Assembly: GCF_002879645.1 (NCBI RefSeq)
Contig: NZ_PNRE01000051.1
Span: 1 to 64,000, forward strand
Direction of reading: 5' to 3'
DNA length: 64,000 nt
DNA from: Halomonas heilongjiangensis
Lineage (GTDB): Bacteria > Pseudomonadota > Gammaproteobacteria > Pseudomonadales > Halomonadaceae
This document shows, in pieces, positions 9,491 to 18,183 of the stretch. The notes below the pieces were generated by a model. It was not told where the DNA came from, did not search any database, and was given only the letters and a program-made list of their open reading frames with translations. How positions within the stretch are numbered: the stretch's first letter is position 1; every line of letters starts with the position of its first letter. The translations under genes were made by a program, and so were the position numbers.

Positions 9491-9727
9491 TCAGGTCAGG
9501 AGAAAGCGGGCCTCGAAGGCCTCCGCCACCGCGCGCAGGTCGGGCGTCAGCCTGGCGAGGGTCTCGCGGCGCAACTCCTCGGGCAGGCCACCATGGAAGG
9601 CCTCGGCCATGCCCCCCGCCATGCAGGCCTGGGTGTCGGCGTCGCCGCCCAGGGAGACCGCATTGCGGATCGCCGCCTCGACGCTCGAGGCCTCCAGGAA
9701 GGCGGTGATCGCCGGCGGCACCGAGCA
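9491..9727 (-). pseudogene. C-terminal fragment of an ADP-ribosylglycohydrolase family gene
   Basis: About 78 residues resembling the C-terminus of ADP-ribosylglycohydrolase/DraG proteins: VPPAITAFLEAS followed by AVSLGGDADTQACMAGGMAEAF, where the SLGGDxDT segment is the family's metal-binding motif. The N-terminal two thirds of the enzyme, including the first metal site, are absent. Upstream of position 9727 the frame continues for 18 unrelated codons to an ATG without a ribosome-binding site. It therefore looks like a deletion remnant rather than a working gene. The junction is about 50 bp from the next small gene. Confidence 0.7.
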
Positions 9728-9777
9728 TGGCGACCGCCTCCCGACTGGCGAGTGTGGATGACGTCCCTCCCTGGCGA

Positions 9778-10047
9778 TCACTCCTGATAGGGCTCGTCAG
9801 AGCGCGGGGCGTCGGGCGCCTGCTCGTCCAGGGATTGACGATACTTGATGCAGCCCCGCATGAACGCCGGCCATTCCGGTACCACCGGCACCGGGTCCGT
9901 CTGCTCGGGCAACAGGCTCCAGAGTGCCGGATGATGCCAGCAGAGGTCGTGCCCGCTGCAGTCGCGATGCTCGCGGATCGCCTGCCGCAGCGTCCTGACC
10001 TCGGCCAGCAGCTCCTCGCGCGTCATCCTGCTCAGGTCTTCGTCCAC
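9778..10047 (-). CDS. Conserved hypothetical small protein
   Basis: An 89-aa protein with an N-terminal acidic helix (VDEDLSRMTREELLAEVRTL) and a conserved-looking core RDCSGHDLCWHHPALWSLLPE containing two cysteines and three histidines, which could bind a metal. I recall similar short proteins of unknown role in other proteobacteria. The start is taken at GTG (10047), preceded by a strong AGGAGG 5 bases upstream; an ATG at 10083 would add 12 residues but has no comparable signal. No neighbours suggest a function: it lies between the ADP-ribosylglycohydrolase remnant and divergent phaC. Confidence 0.65.
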   Translation of the reverse strand: MDEDLSRMTREELLAEVRTLRQAIREHRDCSGHDLCWHHPALWSLLPEQTDPVPVVPEWPAFMRGCIKYRQSLDEQAPDAPRSDEPYQE

Positions 10048-10252
10048 GTTCGCCTCCTGGAAGACTCCTGGTCCCTTCACCACAAGCCTAGCTGGATGAC
10101 GGCGCTACGGTTGCGTCTCCCCCAGCCCCTACGATACTGAAACGATAGGTGGCGGCAGATAGGTCAGCGCATCAGCCCTGGTGCGTCGACCTGCCTCCGG
10201 CCATGGATCGGACGACGCCGCCATCGAGTCGCACTCACCAAGGGGCAAGGCC

Positions 10253-12088
10253 ATGAATGACCCGAAACCGTCGTCAGCGAAGCCAGGCGATCAACCCGAC
10301 GAGCTGGCACGGCGCTATGCCGAGGCCCTCGAGCGATTGTCGGCCGGGTCGTCCCTGGCCTGGCAGGGCTGGCTCGAGCGTCAGACGCGCGGGGATTTCT
10401 TCACCCTGCCCGACCCGGCGGTCGCGGCCAAGGCGCTGACCAGTCTGGGCCAGCAGTTCCTGCTCCATCCGCAACGCGCCCTGGAGGTCCAGCAGCAGCT
10501 GTGGCAGGGCTACACGACGCTGTGGCAGAACACCACACAGCGCCTGTTCGGCGAGGCGCCGTCACCGGCCCTCGAGCCCGCCCCGCGGGACAGGCGCTTC
10601 AAGGGCAAGGGCTGGGAGGAAAACCTCTTCTTCGACATGCTGCGCCAGGCCTACCAGCTGACCGCCGAGCAGTGGTTGAAGGGGGTGCATGAGGTCACCG
10701 AGGACCTGGACCGCGACGAGCGGGTGAAGGTCGAGTTCTATGCCCGACAGCTGATGGACGCCCTCGCCCCCAGCAACTTCGCCACCAGCAATCCGGAGGT
10801 GATCGAGGCCACGGTGCACACCGGCGGCGCCAACCTGCTGCAGGGCATGGCCAACCTGATGGAGGACCTGGCGCGGGGCGAGGGGTTGCTGCGCATCAAG
10901 CAGAGCGATTCGACCGGGCTGGAGCTGGGCAAGAACATCGCGGTGACCCCGGGCAAGGTCATCTACCAGAATGAGCTGATGCAGCTCATCCAGTACGCGC
11001 CGGCCACCGAGACGGTCGACCGCCGGCCGCTGCTGATCGTCCCGCCCTGGATCAACAAGTTCTACATCCTCGACCTGACCCCGCAGCGCTCCTTCATCCG
11101 CTGGGCCGTCGAACAGGGCATGACGGTCTTCGTCATCGCCTGGGTCAATCCGGACGAACGTTATGCCGAGGTGGCCTTCGACGACTACCTCACCCGGGGC
11201 ACCCTCAAGGCCATGGAGGTGGTGGCGGAGGTCACCGGCGAGGAGACGCTCAACACCATCGGCTACTGCATCGGCGGCACCCTGCTGGCCAGCACCCTGG
11301 CGCATCAGGCCGCCCGGGGCGATGAGCGGGTGCACAGCGCCACCTTCTTCACCACCCTGCTCGACTTCAGCGAGGTGGGGCCGCTGGAGGTGTTCATCGA
11401 CGAGGAGCAGATCCGCTACATGGAGCAGCACATGGAGCAGCGCGGTTACCTGGAGGGCACGCATCTCTCCAACGCCTTCAACCTGCTGCAGTCCGCCGAT
11501 CTGATCTGGGGCTTCGTGATCAACAACTACCTGCTCGGCCGCGAGCCCCAGGCCTTCGACCTGCTCTACTGGAATTCCGACTCCACCCGCATGCCGCGGC
11601 GCATGCAGAGCTTCTACCTGCGCAACATGTACCTGGAGAACCGCCTCGCCGAACCCGGGGGCATCTCCCTGGCGGGGGAAGCCATCGATCTGGGCAAGGT
11701 GCGCATCCCGACGTTCTTCGTGGCGACCGAAAAGGATCACATCGCCCCCTGGCAGTCCTGTTACCGCGGCGCGCACCTGCTCGGCCGGCGTCCCCGCTTC
11801 CTGCTCGGCGGCTCCGGCCATATCGCGGGGGTCATCAACCCGGCCGGCTCGCCGAAGTATGGCTACCGGACCTATGGCCACCTGCCGAAAGATCCCGAGC
11901 GCTGGCTGGCCTCGGCGACCCACCATCCGGGCTCCTGGTGGCCGGAATGGCGCCACTGGATCAAGCGCCACGCCGGAGGCCAGGTCCCCGCTCGCGAGCC
12001 CGGTGGCGAGCGCTTCCCCCCCATCGAGGAGGCGCCAGGTTCCTATGTCCGGGTGCGGGTCGACGACGCGATCACGCCTGGCGGGTGA
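10253..12088 (+). CDS. phaC: Class I poly(3-hydroxyalkanoate) synthase PhaC
   Basis: Polymerises 3-hydroxyacyl-CoA into intracellular polyhydroxyalkanoate granules. The 611-aa product has the PhaC N-terminal domain and an alpha/beta hydrolase domain with the lipase-like box GYCIGGT, placing the nucleophilic cysteine at residue 339. The catalytic Asp and His fit ATEKDHIAPW and GGSGHIAGVINP near the C-terminus. Length fits class I synthases. The start at MNDPKPSS is supported by AAGGGGC upstream. No phaA, phaB, phasin or phaR lies next to it, as is common for Halomonas, where phaC is often separate. It is the last core gene before the AT-rich cassette block. Confidence 0.95.
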   Translation: MNDPKPSSAKPGDQPDELARRYAEALERLSAGSSLAWQGWLERQTRGDFFTLPDPAVAAKALTSLGQQFLLHPQRALEVQQQLWQGYTTLWQNTTQRLFGEAPSPALEPAPRDRRFKGKGWEENLFFDMLRQAYQLTAEQWLKGVHEVTEDLDRDERVKVEFYARQLMDALAPSNFATSNPEVIEATVHTGGANLLQGMANLMEDLARGEGLLRIKQSDSTGLELGKNIAVTPGKVIYQNELMQLIQYAPATETVDRRPLLIVPPWINKFYILDLTPQRSFIRWAVEQGMTVFVIAWVNPDERYAEVAFDDYLTRGTLKAMEVVAEVTGEETLNTIGYCIGGTLLASTLAHQAARGDERVHSATFFTTLLDFSEVGPLEVFIDEEQIRYMEQHMEQRGYLEGTHLSNAFNLLQSADLIWGFVINNYLLGREPQAFDLLYWNSDSTRMPRRMQSFYLRNMYLENRLAEPGGISLAGEAIDLGKVRIPTFFVATEKDHIAPWQSCYRGAHLLGRRPRFLLGGSGHIAGVINPAGSPKYGYRTYGHLPKDPERWLASATHHPGSWWPEWRHWIKRHAGGQVPAREPGGERFPPIEEAPGSYVRVRVDDAITPGG

Positions 12089-12191
12089 GGGGCCGGTGGA
12101 TCTGAAGTGACCACCGCCAGGTGACCAGCCCTTCCATCATGCGCGCCTAAAGTTCTCTATACGGCCAGAATTGAACGTTCAGAAAATCCTG

Positions 12192-12258
12192 ATTTAACGT
12201 CCAAGCTCAGGCGCGTTGCCGCGTCAGCGGCGACGTCGAATGGAGCACCTGGTTGGGC
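12192..12258 (-). other. attC site (after methyltransferase cassette)
   Basis: 67-bp imperfect palindrome. On the plus strand it starts with ATTTAAC (12192-12198) and ends with GTTGGGC (12252-12258); both fit the consensus cores RYYYAAC and GTTRRRY exactly. It lies 5 bases beyond the stop codon of the methyltransferase gene and is the last attC before the phaC side of the array. Just outside it, at 12162-12182, is a short conserved block also found next to four other attC sites. Confidence 0.8.
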
Positions 12259-12263
12259 CGCCG

Positions 12264-13067
12264 CTATGGCTTACGTCCTCGAACGGCCCATGCACGGGCA
12301 ATGAGGTGGATAGACCCATCCTTCGAAAGCGGGAGTTCGGATCGAATCCGCTCCCGGAGCACCGCGCGACGATCGTCGCTCAACGACACTGCGTAGCCAG
12401 GCGCCGGCCCTTGTCCTCCGAGAAATGGGGACCAATAATCGTCGAAATCGCGGAAGTCGGTGGCGACATCGATCGGACATACCTCGACTTCGCTCAATCC
12501 GGCCTGCGCGAACAGTTCGGTAAGCGGTGTCGGTTGGCAGATCGGAAAACGACGGCCTTCATCGAGGTCGATTGCCGAAGCATCCAAGGCAACTGCCGCA
12601 TTCCAGAAGTAACGCATCAGCTCCATTTTCCCAGCGTAATCCCAGACATACGCCGCAACGACCGAACCCGGACGCACAACCCGAGCCATTTCCGCAACTG
12701 CCTGGGGCGGCCGTGGCACGAAGTTCAAGACAAGGCCTGAAACGGCGGCGTCCAGACTCGCTGTATCAATGGGGAGTGACTGGGCGTCCCCGACCTCGAA
12801 GCGCACGTATGGACTCGCGATGCGCGCCTTCGCGTACTCGGTGTAGCCGGGCGAAGAATCGATGCCGATGACCGAGCTTGGATTTCCAGTCTCGATGATG
12901 GTCTGGGTCAAGGCACCGGTTCCACATCCGACATCCAGCCAGGCCTGTTTTTCTGGCACCGCTAGCCAGTCCAAAAACGCCTTGGCCACCTGTCGGCTCC
13001 AGCGCCCCACATAGGGTTCATAGAGGTCGCCGGCGGCCCACACATCTTTCCGCTCAGACGGTTCCAC
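12264..13067 (-). CDS. SAM-dependent class I methyltransferase (cassette gene)
   Basis: A 267-aa methyltransferase of the UbiE/COQ5-like type acting on an unknown small molecule. Motif I is LDVGCGTGALT (about residues 44-54); IGIDSSPGY, FEVGDAQSLP and LDAAVSGLVLNFV follow as the SAM-binding and post-I motifs. The C-terminal region contains DFRDFDDYWSPFLGG. Start is GTG at 13067, with AGGGAG 6 bases upstream; the frame opens further upstream but without a signal. Its base composition is closer to the chromosome than to most cassettes. It is the most distal cassette in the array. Confidence 0.82.
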   Translation of the reverse strand: MEPSERKDVWAAGDLYEPYVGRWSRQVAKAFLDWLAVPEKQAWLDVGCGTGALTQTIIETGNPSSVIGIDSSPGYTEYAKARIASPYVRFEVGDAQSLPIDTASLDAAVSGLVLNFVPRPPQAVAEMARVVRPGSVVAAYVWDYAGKMELMRYFWNAAVALDASAIDLDEGRRFPICQPTPLTELFAQAGLSEVEVCPIDVATDFRDFDDYWSPFLGGQGPAPGYAVSLSDDRRAVLRERIRSELPLSKDGSIHLIARAWAVRGRKP

Positions 13068-13097
13068 GGTTATCTCCCTCTTCGCCTGTAGGATGAG

Positions 13098-13166
13098 GCC
13101 CAACAGGTATGAGACGGCGTGCTTGCAACTGACTTGAACGCGCATGCGCGTTCAACAATGTTATAC
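13098..13166 (-). other. Possible attC site upstream of the methyltransferase
   Basis: 69 bp bounded by GCCCAAC (13098-13104, exact RYYYAAC) and GTTATAC (13160-13166). Inner arms TGAGACG and TGAACG (read on opposite strands) pair with one extra base, and the loop side contains the 18-bp palindrome GAACGCGCATGCGCGTTC. Pairing is weaker than in the other sites. If real, the methyltransferase leader is only 30 bp and 13167-13578 is a gene-less cassette. Confidence 0.4.
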
Positions 13167-13578
13167 CGCGCGCTGGTCTGTCTCCTAACCTACTGAAGTT
13201 AGCAAACATTAAGTATAGCTCAGCCAAATAACACCAATCACCACGCATGCTGCCTTTGCCGGCATGGCCGCTCTGGGTCGTCAACTACCTTAAACACCCA
13301 TCAGCATAGGCTAAGGTTACTTACTCGGCCAGAATAGTCTGCAACTTGGGGTTGTGGGAGCGCAGATTTTCTGCGCGATTGAAGAGGGCAGAATGGCAAA
13401 ATTCGTCGCATCATCCTGGCCGAAACACCTTGCAGGAGCCGCTGTAGCGGCATTCAATAGATGAGCCATCTATTTGAGGGAAAGATTCTTTGAGGAACCG
13501 TCAATAGGGAAGCACAGGCTAATAAAGAAATTACTGGCAGACAGAAACCGGCCAACAGCGGACGTTCAGCGCGAGCTG
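13167..13578. other. Gene-less stretch of the array with repeats
   Basis: No convincing gene is seen on either strand. The stretch holds one MITE-free copy of the cassette-leader repeat (about 13228-13333), two REP-like palindromes (13353-13380 and 13431-13451) and, at 13549-13569, the conserved block that sits 9 bases before the next attC core. The only open frame here (13454-13657) runs through an attC site and is not believed. Confidence 0.6.
13353..13451. repeat. Two REP-like palindromes
   Basis: 13353-13380 reads TGTGGGAG followed by the palindrome CGCAGATTTTCTGCG. 13431-13451 reads TGCAGGAG followed by GCCGCTGTAGCGGC. The GGGAG/GGAG head followed by a GC-rich hairpin is the layout of Pseudomonas-type REP elements. 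A partial third copy may lie near 27,178 at the other end of the array. Confidence 0.5.
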
Positions 13579-13638
13579 ATATAACGTCGATAATCAGCCG
13601 CGCGGCTTTTTGCGTCGGCTGAATTAGCCTTGCTATGT
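13579..13638 (-). other. attC site (after lipoprotein pseudogene)
   Basis: 60-bp palindrome from ATATAAC (13579-13585) to GCTATGT (13632-13638, one change from GTTATGT). The arms ATCAGCCG and CGGCTGAAT pair closely, with CGCGGC/TTTTTGCG forming the loop side. It follows the pseudogene that ends at 13679. Confidence 0.75.
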
Positions 13639-13678
13639 ACAAGCACTCATAGGCCATCCTGCGCCATTCTCCAAGTAA

Positions 13679-14385
13679 CTACTTAATCTTTAAGGTGTTT
13701 ACGATTATTGTCATATCCAAGGATTCAAAGTTATAGTTGGAAATGATGTCTGGGTTCCGTGTTGTGACAGGAAATTCTTCCCATTGACCAAAGCGACTCT
13801 TCCAAAATTCAGGCTCCCACTCTGAGCCAACGATAATATTCTCTATAACCCACTTTTGATCCTCATTGCGCTGTGCCTTCACTTCCGCTGGCTCGCCGGA
13901 ACCCTTCAGGGAAATTGGGTGTTTATACTCTATATTTTCGTCTACCCCGGACAATTTTGACACTTCATCCTGAAAGCCCAAGCGAGGATAAAAAGTTGCC
14001 TCAACCTCGTATTAACCAGACGGAAGATCGCTTACATCGAATGTAATCTTCCCAGTCCCATTCGCTAATCTAACACGTTGATTTTTCCAATCCAAACGTC
14101 ATCTGGAGCCTGATTAGATATACTGATACCAGCCATTATCTCAATTGTGCCTGGTATGTTTGTAGCAAACTCCAGCAGAAGTTTATTGTTATCTAGCTGA
14201 GTTGAGGCGGATATTGAGTAGCCTTCTCGTGGATGTGAGATGGCCTCCTGCTTGGTCATATCCTCTGAACCGGAAACATTACTAGAACTCATCGAATCAC
14301 TTTGAGTATCACAACCAAATAAAACACCAGAAGCCACTGTAGCAATGAAAAGGGCCTTGATGACGTCAAATCTAGAAAAATTCAC
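13679..14385 (-). pseudogene. Broken cassette gene for a ~235-aa lipoprotein
   Basis: The N-terminal 106 codons encode a lipoprotein: signal MNFSRFDVIKALFIATVASG with lipobox VLFGC. The frame then stops at 14065, but restoring one A in the five-A run at about 14078-14082 opens the next frame (NQRVRLANGTGKITFDVSDLPSG), which is interrupted by a TAA at about 14011 and then continues as YEVEATFYPRLGFQDEV to the stop at 13679. Two independent lesions, one frameshift and one nonsense, argue for a true pseudogene rather than a single sequencing error. The 100-codon frame 13679-13981 is the tail of the same gene. Function unknown; the family is not recognised. Confidence 0.7.
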
Positions 14386-14410
14386 ATGGCTCCTCCCATC
14401 TTATTTCTTC

Positions 14411-14468
14411 ACATAACGCTAAACTAAGCGGCGGCTGAAAGTCGTCCGCCTTACGCGGATTGTTAATA
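14411..14468 (-). other. attC site (after membrane-protein cassette)
   Basis: 58-bp palindrome from ACATAAC (14411-14417) to GTTAATA (14462-14468). The arms TAAGCGGCGG and TAAGGCGGAC pair with one extrahelical C, the classical attC asymmetry. The TAA stop of the restored upstream frame (14463-14465) lies inside the terminal core. Confidence 0.82.
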
Positions 14469-15079
14469 GAGGCCAGCAATGAGACCATCAACAAAAGAAT
14501 AGAGTAGTATCAGTGCTGCTATCAGCGCGAAACCCACAGAAGTAAAGAAGATGTACGGCCACAGTTTCATGAAGCGCTGAATTCTGGCCATTTCAGATTT
14601 GCCATAGTCGGCAGGAAACTGATGAAGCTTCTGAGCCTTTCCAGTTCCAACACCTGATTATTAACCTGGGTTGCGCGAAGCCACGAACCGTAAATCTCGA
14701 AAGTAATACAGATCAGTAACGAAATCAGAGCACAGAGCCCGACGGATAGAACCTGCCACTTCTCTAGGGAGTCTCTAGTGAAATTCCATACAGCAAACAG
14801 ACCGGCATAGCCGCCAAGAATAATCACGTTCGCATATTGTTTGGCATGCTCATAAGTCCCAGAGATTACGGCTTTCTGGTCTTCAATAAACTCACTCAAT
14901 TCTCTAGATCCATCCTCAGGCGACCTGCTCTCTTCGGCTTCTAGGCGGCTATACAAGCTGGTTAGTTCGTCCAGAAGATTGTCAATGCTGTCGATTGCAA
15001 CAAGGCTGTCCCCATTGCTTCGGGCTTTCCTAACTTCTTTCCGCATGTCGTCAACAGGGTATCTCCAGTCCCACATCAT
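14463..15079 (-). pseudogene. Frameshifted cassette gene for a membrane protein
   Basis: The first ~150 codons encode a soluble helical N-terminus (MMWDWRYPVDDMRKEV, acidic linker EAEESRSPEDGSRE) and two membrane segments (VIILGGYAGLFAVW, VLSVGLCALISLLICITF). The frame ends at 14567 with an unconvincing tail. Adding one A in the GGAAAGG run at about 14640-14645 instead gives EKAQKLHQFPADYG and a third membrane segment (WPYIFFTSVGFALIAALILL), ending with TAA exactly in the attC end. That fit makes the longer, ~204-aa version the likely original. The family is not recognised. Lesions in two neighbouring cassettes both fall in A-runs, so an assembly error should be excluded. Confidence 0.65.
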
Positions 15080-15171
15080 TTGATCCTATTAACGTCCAAT
15101 TGGTTTGAAGGATATCCTACGAGCAAATGATCTCATTTATTGTGCTCGGCATAGCCAATAACTTCCAAGGA
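15080..15171 (-). other. Cassette boundary with a degenerate attC
   Basis: Between the DyP gene stop and the membrane-protein start. TATTAAC at 15087-15093 looks like a recombination core (complement GTTAATA), and TTGATCCT at 15081-15088 recurs inverted at 15167-15174. The middle contains a weak hairpin (GAGCA...TGCTC with AATGATCTCATT inside). No good second core is seen, so this attC, if it is one, is decayed. Confidence 0.35.
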
Positions 15172-16701
15172 TCAACTAGGCGACTCTTCGTCGACATGTA
15201 GCAGATGTCTTAAACCACCGATACTAGGCACAACGAAGTAGCCACCGCCCGTCGCGACAACCCAGCGTCCATCGAGCGGGCACCGTTGCTGGCGCCGGCT
15301 GGGCGAGAAAAGCTGGATGCGGCGCTCATTGTCGAGTGTCCCATTCTGACCGATGATCGGATCGGCTCCGTCCCCGGTGGGGCGCTGTGTAGCGTTGGCC
15401 CAATTGACCTGCACGAACTTGAACTGCTCGACGATCGATGTCTGATAGGAAAGAAAAAGCAGGCCGCGGTCCGCGTCTGACATTTCCTCTTCTTCGGGGC
15501 CGAACGCAATACCACGACGCAGCATGAGCTTGCCGGAATGGTGTTCCTGCCCGATCTCGGAGATACCATCGCGAGGGTTGACCTGCCGGATATGCGAGGC
15601 ACGAGGACAACCGAACCCCAACGGGTCGGGAGGGACTGCGGGGATGGTCTCCGGGGGATCCCCGCCTCCTGCCAGCGGCGTCGGGCTCAGGGAGGCGAAG
15701 AACCGGAAGTTGTTGATGCGGTTTTGATCGTCGCTAATGTCCGGGTCGGCGTTCTCGGGCGAAGCCGTAAGCGGTGTGCCGTCGGGCCAGCGTCCCACGA
15801 GATGGGCGGATACCCACCCCTCGGGGACGTTCTCGCCTTGCTCCATGAGGTGCTGCTCCATCTTGGTCACCGCTTCGCGGAACACGCGGACGTTCTGCAG
15901 GAGCCGGCGAAACACGAGGTAGGAGCCGTTGCGCATCCATGGGACAGGCGGCGGCATCTTTGCTCCGGGCTGCGTGAGGCTGGACGTCTGACAGGGGTAG
16001 CCGAAGAGGAAGGAGCCGGGCCAGATGAGCAATTGGCCCGGTTTGGCGAAAAGCTCAGACCTTGGATCCTCGGCAGCGATCACTCGCCGGCTGACGAACT
16101 CGCCGCCTGGAGTGACGCCGCGCATCGCAGGCTGTGAGATGCCATCCTTGAAGCCGAAGAACTCCTTGTCGCCGGCGCGCCGGCGCCCGTACTCGATGAG
16201 CACGGGTGTCCAGTGGGGCGCGAGCATCGACAGCCAGCGCTCGACGGCCTGCTCCAAGGGCACGCGTTCCGAGTGCCCGGCGATAAGCAGCACATCGACC
16301 CGGTCGTCCTCCGAAGTCTCAAACGTCCAATCTACCGGTATGGAGTCTTGTCCAATAGGGTCGCCAAGCGAAGCCGCATCAGCGCGCATTCCCATGTGAA
16401 AGCTGAGGTCAAACCCGCTGGTGTCATGGCCCCAAGCGCGCAGGGCCGTTGCTGCGATGGAGAGAGCTAGCAACGGGATTTGCTGCATTGGGCGTGGAAG
16501 GCCTGCGACCGCGGCCTCCCGCCGCGAGCCTTTCAGGTGAAGGCTGTCAGCCATCGTGGTCACTTCGGGCAGCAGGTGGCCCAACGCCGCACGTCCCTCT
16601 GCCGGCGCCCGGAGCTGTAAAGCGATTACTACGGAATGGCTAGTCCCGAACCCCGGGAACACATGTCCCTGAATATCTGTGGCATCCAGCAACGGCTCCA
16701 T
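15172..16701 (-). CDS. Dyp-type peroxidase
   Basis: Haem peroxidase of the dye-decolourising superfamily, oxidising phenolic or dye-like substrates with hydrogen peroxide. The 509-aa product has the GxxDG motif as GFKDGIS (183-189, distal Asp186), a probable proximal haem ligand His370 in CPRASHIRQVNPR, and Arg377 nearby; FLSYQTSIVEQFKFVQ near the end also fits. The length places it among the longer class C/D-like DyPs. No signal peptide or encapsulin tag is obvious. Its ATG overlaps the stop of the upstream 479-aa gene (TGATG), so the two are translationally coupled. The pair is markedly GC-richer than neighbouring cassettes, suggesting a separate origin. Confidence 0.88.
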   Translation of the reverse strand: MEPLLDATDIQGHVFPGFGTSHSVVIALQLRAPAEGRAALGHLLPEVTTMADSLHLKGSRREAAVAGLPRPMQQIPLLALSIAATALRAWGHDTSGFDLSFHMGMRADAASLGDPIGQDSIPVDWTFETSEDDRVDVLLIAGHSERVPLEQAVERWLSMLAPHWTPVLIEYGRRRAGDKEFFGFKDGISQPAMRGVTPGGEFVSRRVIAAEDPRSELFAKPGQLLIWPGSFLFGYPCQTSSLTQPGAKMPPPVPWMRNGSYLVFRRLLQNVRVFREAVTKMEQHLMEQGENVPEGWVSAHLVGRWPDGTPLTASPENADPDISDDQNRINNFRFFASLSPTPLAGGGDPPETIPAVPPDPLGFGCPRASHIRQVNPRDGISEIGQEHHSGKLMLRRGIAFGPEEEEMSDADRGLLFLSYQTSIVEQFKFVQVNWANATQRPTGDGADPIIGQNGTLDNERRIQLFSPSRRQQRCPLDGRWVVATGGGYFVVPSIGGLRHLLHVDEESPS

Positions 16702-18140
16702 CAGCCCATCCTCTCGCCGGAGGTCCTCGGAGCGCCTCTAACCGCGGTCATCCGGGACTCGTCGGGCGCCAGGGTGACCGGAGCCTCCATCCAGCGTTCG
16801 TCGTCGTTGGCCGGGCAGTCGGCGTCGGGATCGATCGCGAGGAAGTACTGCGGGTCTTTTGTCGGGTGTGCACACGCCCTGGCAGCACATTCGGCCAGTG
16901 GGTTGTCTCCACTCGCCGGCGTTGCGATTCCGTGGATGACCACGGTGGTCTGGCGGGCAACCGGTCCACCGGTTGACAGGGGGTGGCGGTCAATGGCGCA
17001 GGACTCGAGACCGTAGTCCGCGCCAGCCGGGGGATGGACGGAGAAGCGCAGGACGCGTGCGAGCCCGTCTTCGTCCTCGAAGGTGCCGCGATGGACCGTG
17101 AGGATTTCATCGCGTTCCACCGCGTTGCCATCGGGATCGCGGAAGCCACTGACGTCGATATTTCCGATGTACAGGCCGATCGGATTGGAGACCATGACCT
17201 GAAACCCGCTGAGGGCCAGGGTGTTGACCGACTGGCCGATCGTAGGATCCGAGTTCCTGTTCAAGGCGCCGTAACCGCCGCAAGCCGTGAGGGCGAAACG
17301 ATCGACGTTAGCGCCCAGATCAGGGCGGATGGCGAATCGCTGCGTGGCGCGGGCGGCAAGGTTGATCTCGGCAAACAACGTGTTGTTGCGTTGGGTAAGG
17401 TGTACGGCACCACGCTCCGTGTTCCACTTGTTCCAGCGGTTGTACTGACCCGCCTCATAACCCGTGAGGCGAACGTGGCCGACGATCTGGAGTCGACCGC
17501 TGACCCGCACAAGCTCCGGGCATAGCACGTCGTGTTGGAAGAACAGATCCTCCTTGGGGACATTAAAGCCCAAGAGCTCGGAGTAGAGCTCCTGGGCAAG
17601 ATCTGGATCTCCCTCGGCGAGGGTCTCCCAGTACTCCGGTGCTTCCGCTGTGAAGTCGATGCGCGTGATCCGATTGGTGACCGGGTCGCGCACGACAAAC
17701 CATTCCAGGTACTCGTCCTGGGGACGTTCTACCAAGGAGAAGGCGTCTTGGAAGGAGGGCTCACCGTCGATCTCCGGGATGAGCATCCAGCCGTTGGTGG
17801 GGTCCGCCGGAACCTGGAAGAAGCGGTCACCAAATTTCACATACGTGAAGCCATTCAGGATTTCTGCCGAGCGGTGGGCGCGATTCATCCGTCGGGCACG
17901 TTCCACCAGATCCGGGTTTTTGTCGATATTGAGCCACGCGTCGTAAATCCGAGGAAATCCGGTCCACGGAATGACCTCGCGTGCCGCAGTGTCGTCTGCA
18001 TCCAAAGGATCGAGGAAACGTGCGAGATCGCGATATTGATCGATCTGTTCCTTGACTCGTTCATGCCAGGCCTCCTCGAGATGGTTTGCGATAGAGGAGC
18101 GGGCGAAGTCATCAATCCGGCCGGGGGGCAAGTATTTCAT
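16701..18140 (-). CDS. Hypothetical protein coupled to the DyP peroxidase
   Basis: A 479-aa protein that I cannot assign to a family. It begins MKYLPPGRIDDFARS and is hydrophilic throughout, with many aromatic residues and Asp/Arg, no signal peptide and no membrane segments. Distinct stretches are VIPWTGFPRIYDAWLNI (about 56-72), EWFVVRDPVTNRITRIDFTAE (about 145-165), LTACGGYGALNRNSDPTIGQ (about 284-303) and a cysteine-containing end (CAARACAHPTKD, DADCPAND). The start-stop overlap with the DyP gene implies a joint function, perhaps providing substrate or an accessory step, but this is inference. The start is preceded by AGGAGG about 6 bases upstream. attC lies 44 bp upstream of the start. 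Confidence 0.72.
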   Translation of the reverse strand: MKYLPPGRIDDFARSSIANHLEEAWHERVKEQIDQYRDLARFLDPLDADDTAAREVIPWTGFPRIYDAWLNIDKNPDLVERARRMNRAHRSAEILNGFTYVKFGDRFFQVPADPTNGWMLIPEIDGEPSFQDAFSLVERPQDEYLEWFVVRDPVTNRITRIDFTAEAPEYWETLAEGDPDLAQELYSELLGFNVPKEDLFFQHDVLCPELVRVSGRLQIVGHVRLTGYEAGQYNRWNKWNTERGAVHLTQRNNTLFAEINLAARATQRFAIRPDLGANVDRFALTACGGYGALNRNSDPTIGQSVNTLALSGFQVMVSNPIGLYIGNIDVSGFRDPDGNAVERDEILTVHRGTFEDEDGLARVLRFSVHPPAGADYGLESCAIDRHPLSTGGPVARQTTVVIHGIATPASGDNPLAECAARACAHPTKDPQYFLAIDPDADCPANDDERWMEAPVTLAPDESRMTAVRGAPRTSGERMG

Positions 18141-18183
18141 CGAGTATCCTCCTGATGGTTCATTGATTTAGTAGTTGTTTATT

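Noticed and set aside
13454..13657. 67-codon minus-strand frame
   Set aside because: Runs through an attC site and has no ribosome-binding site.
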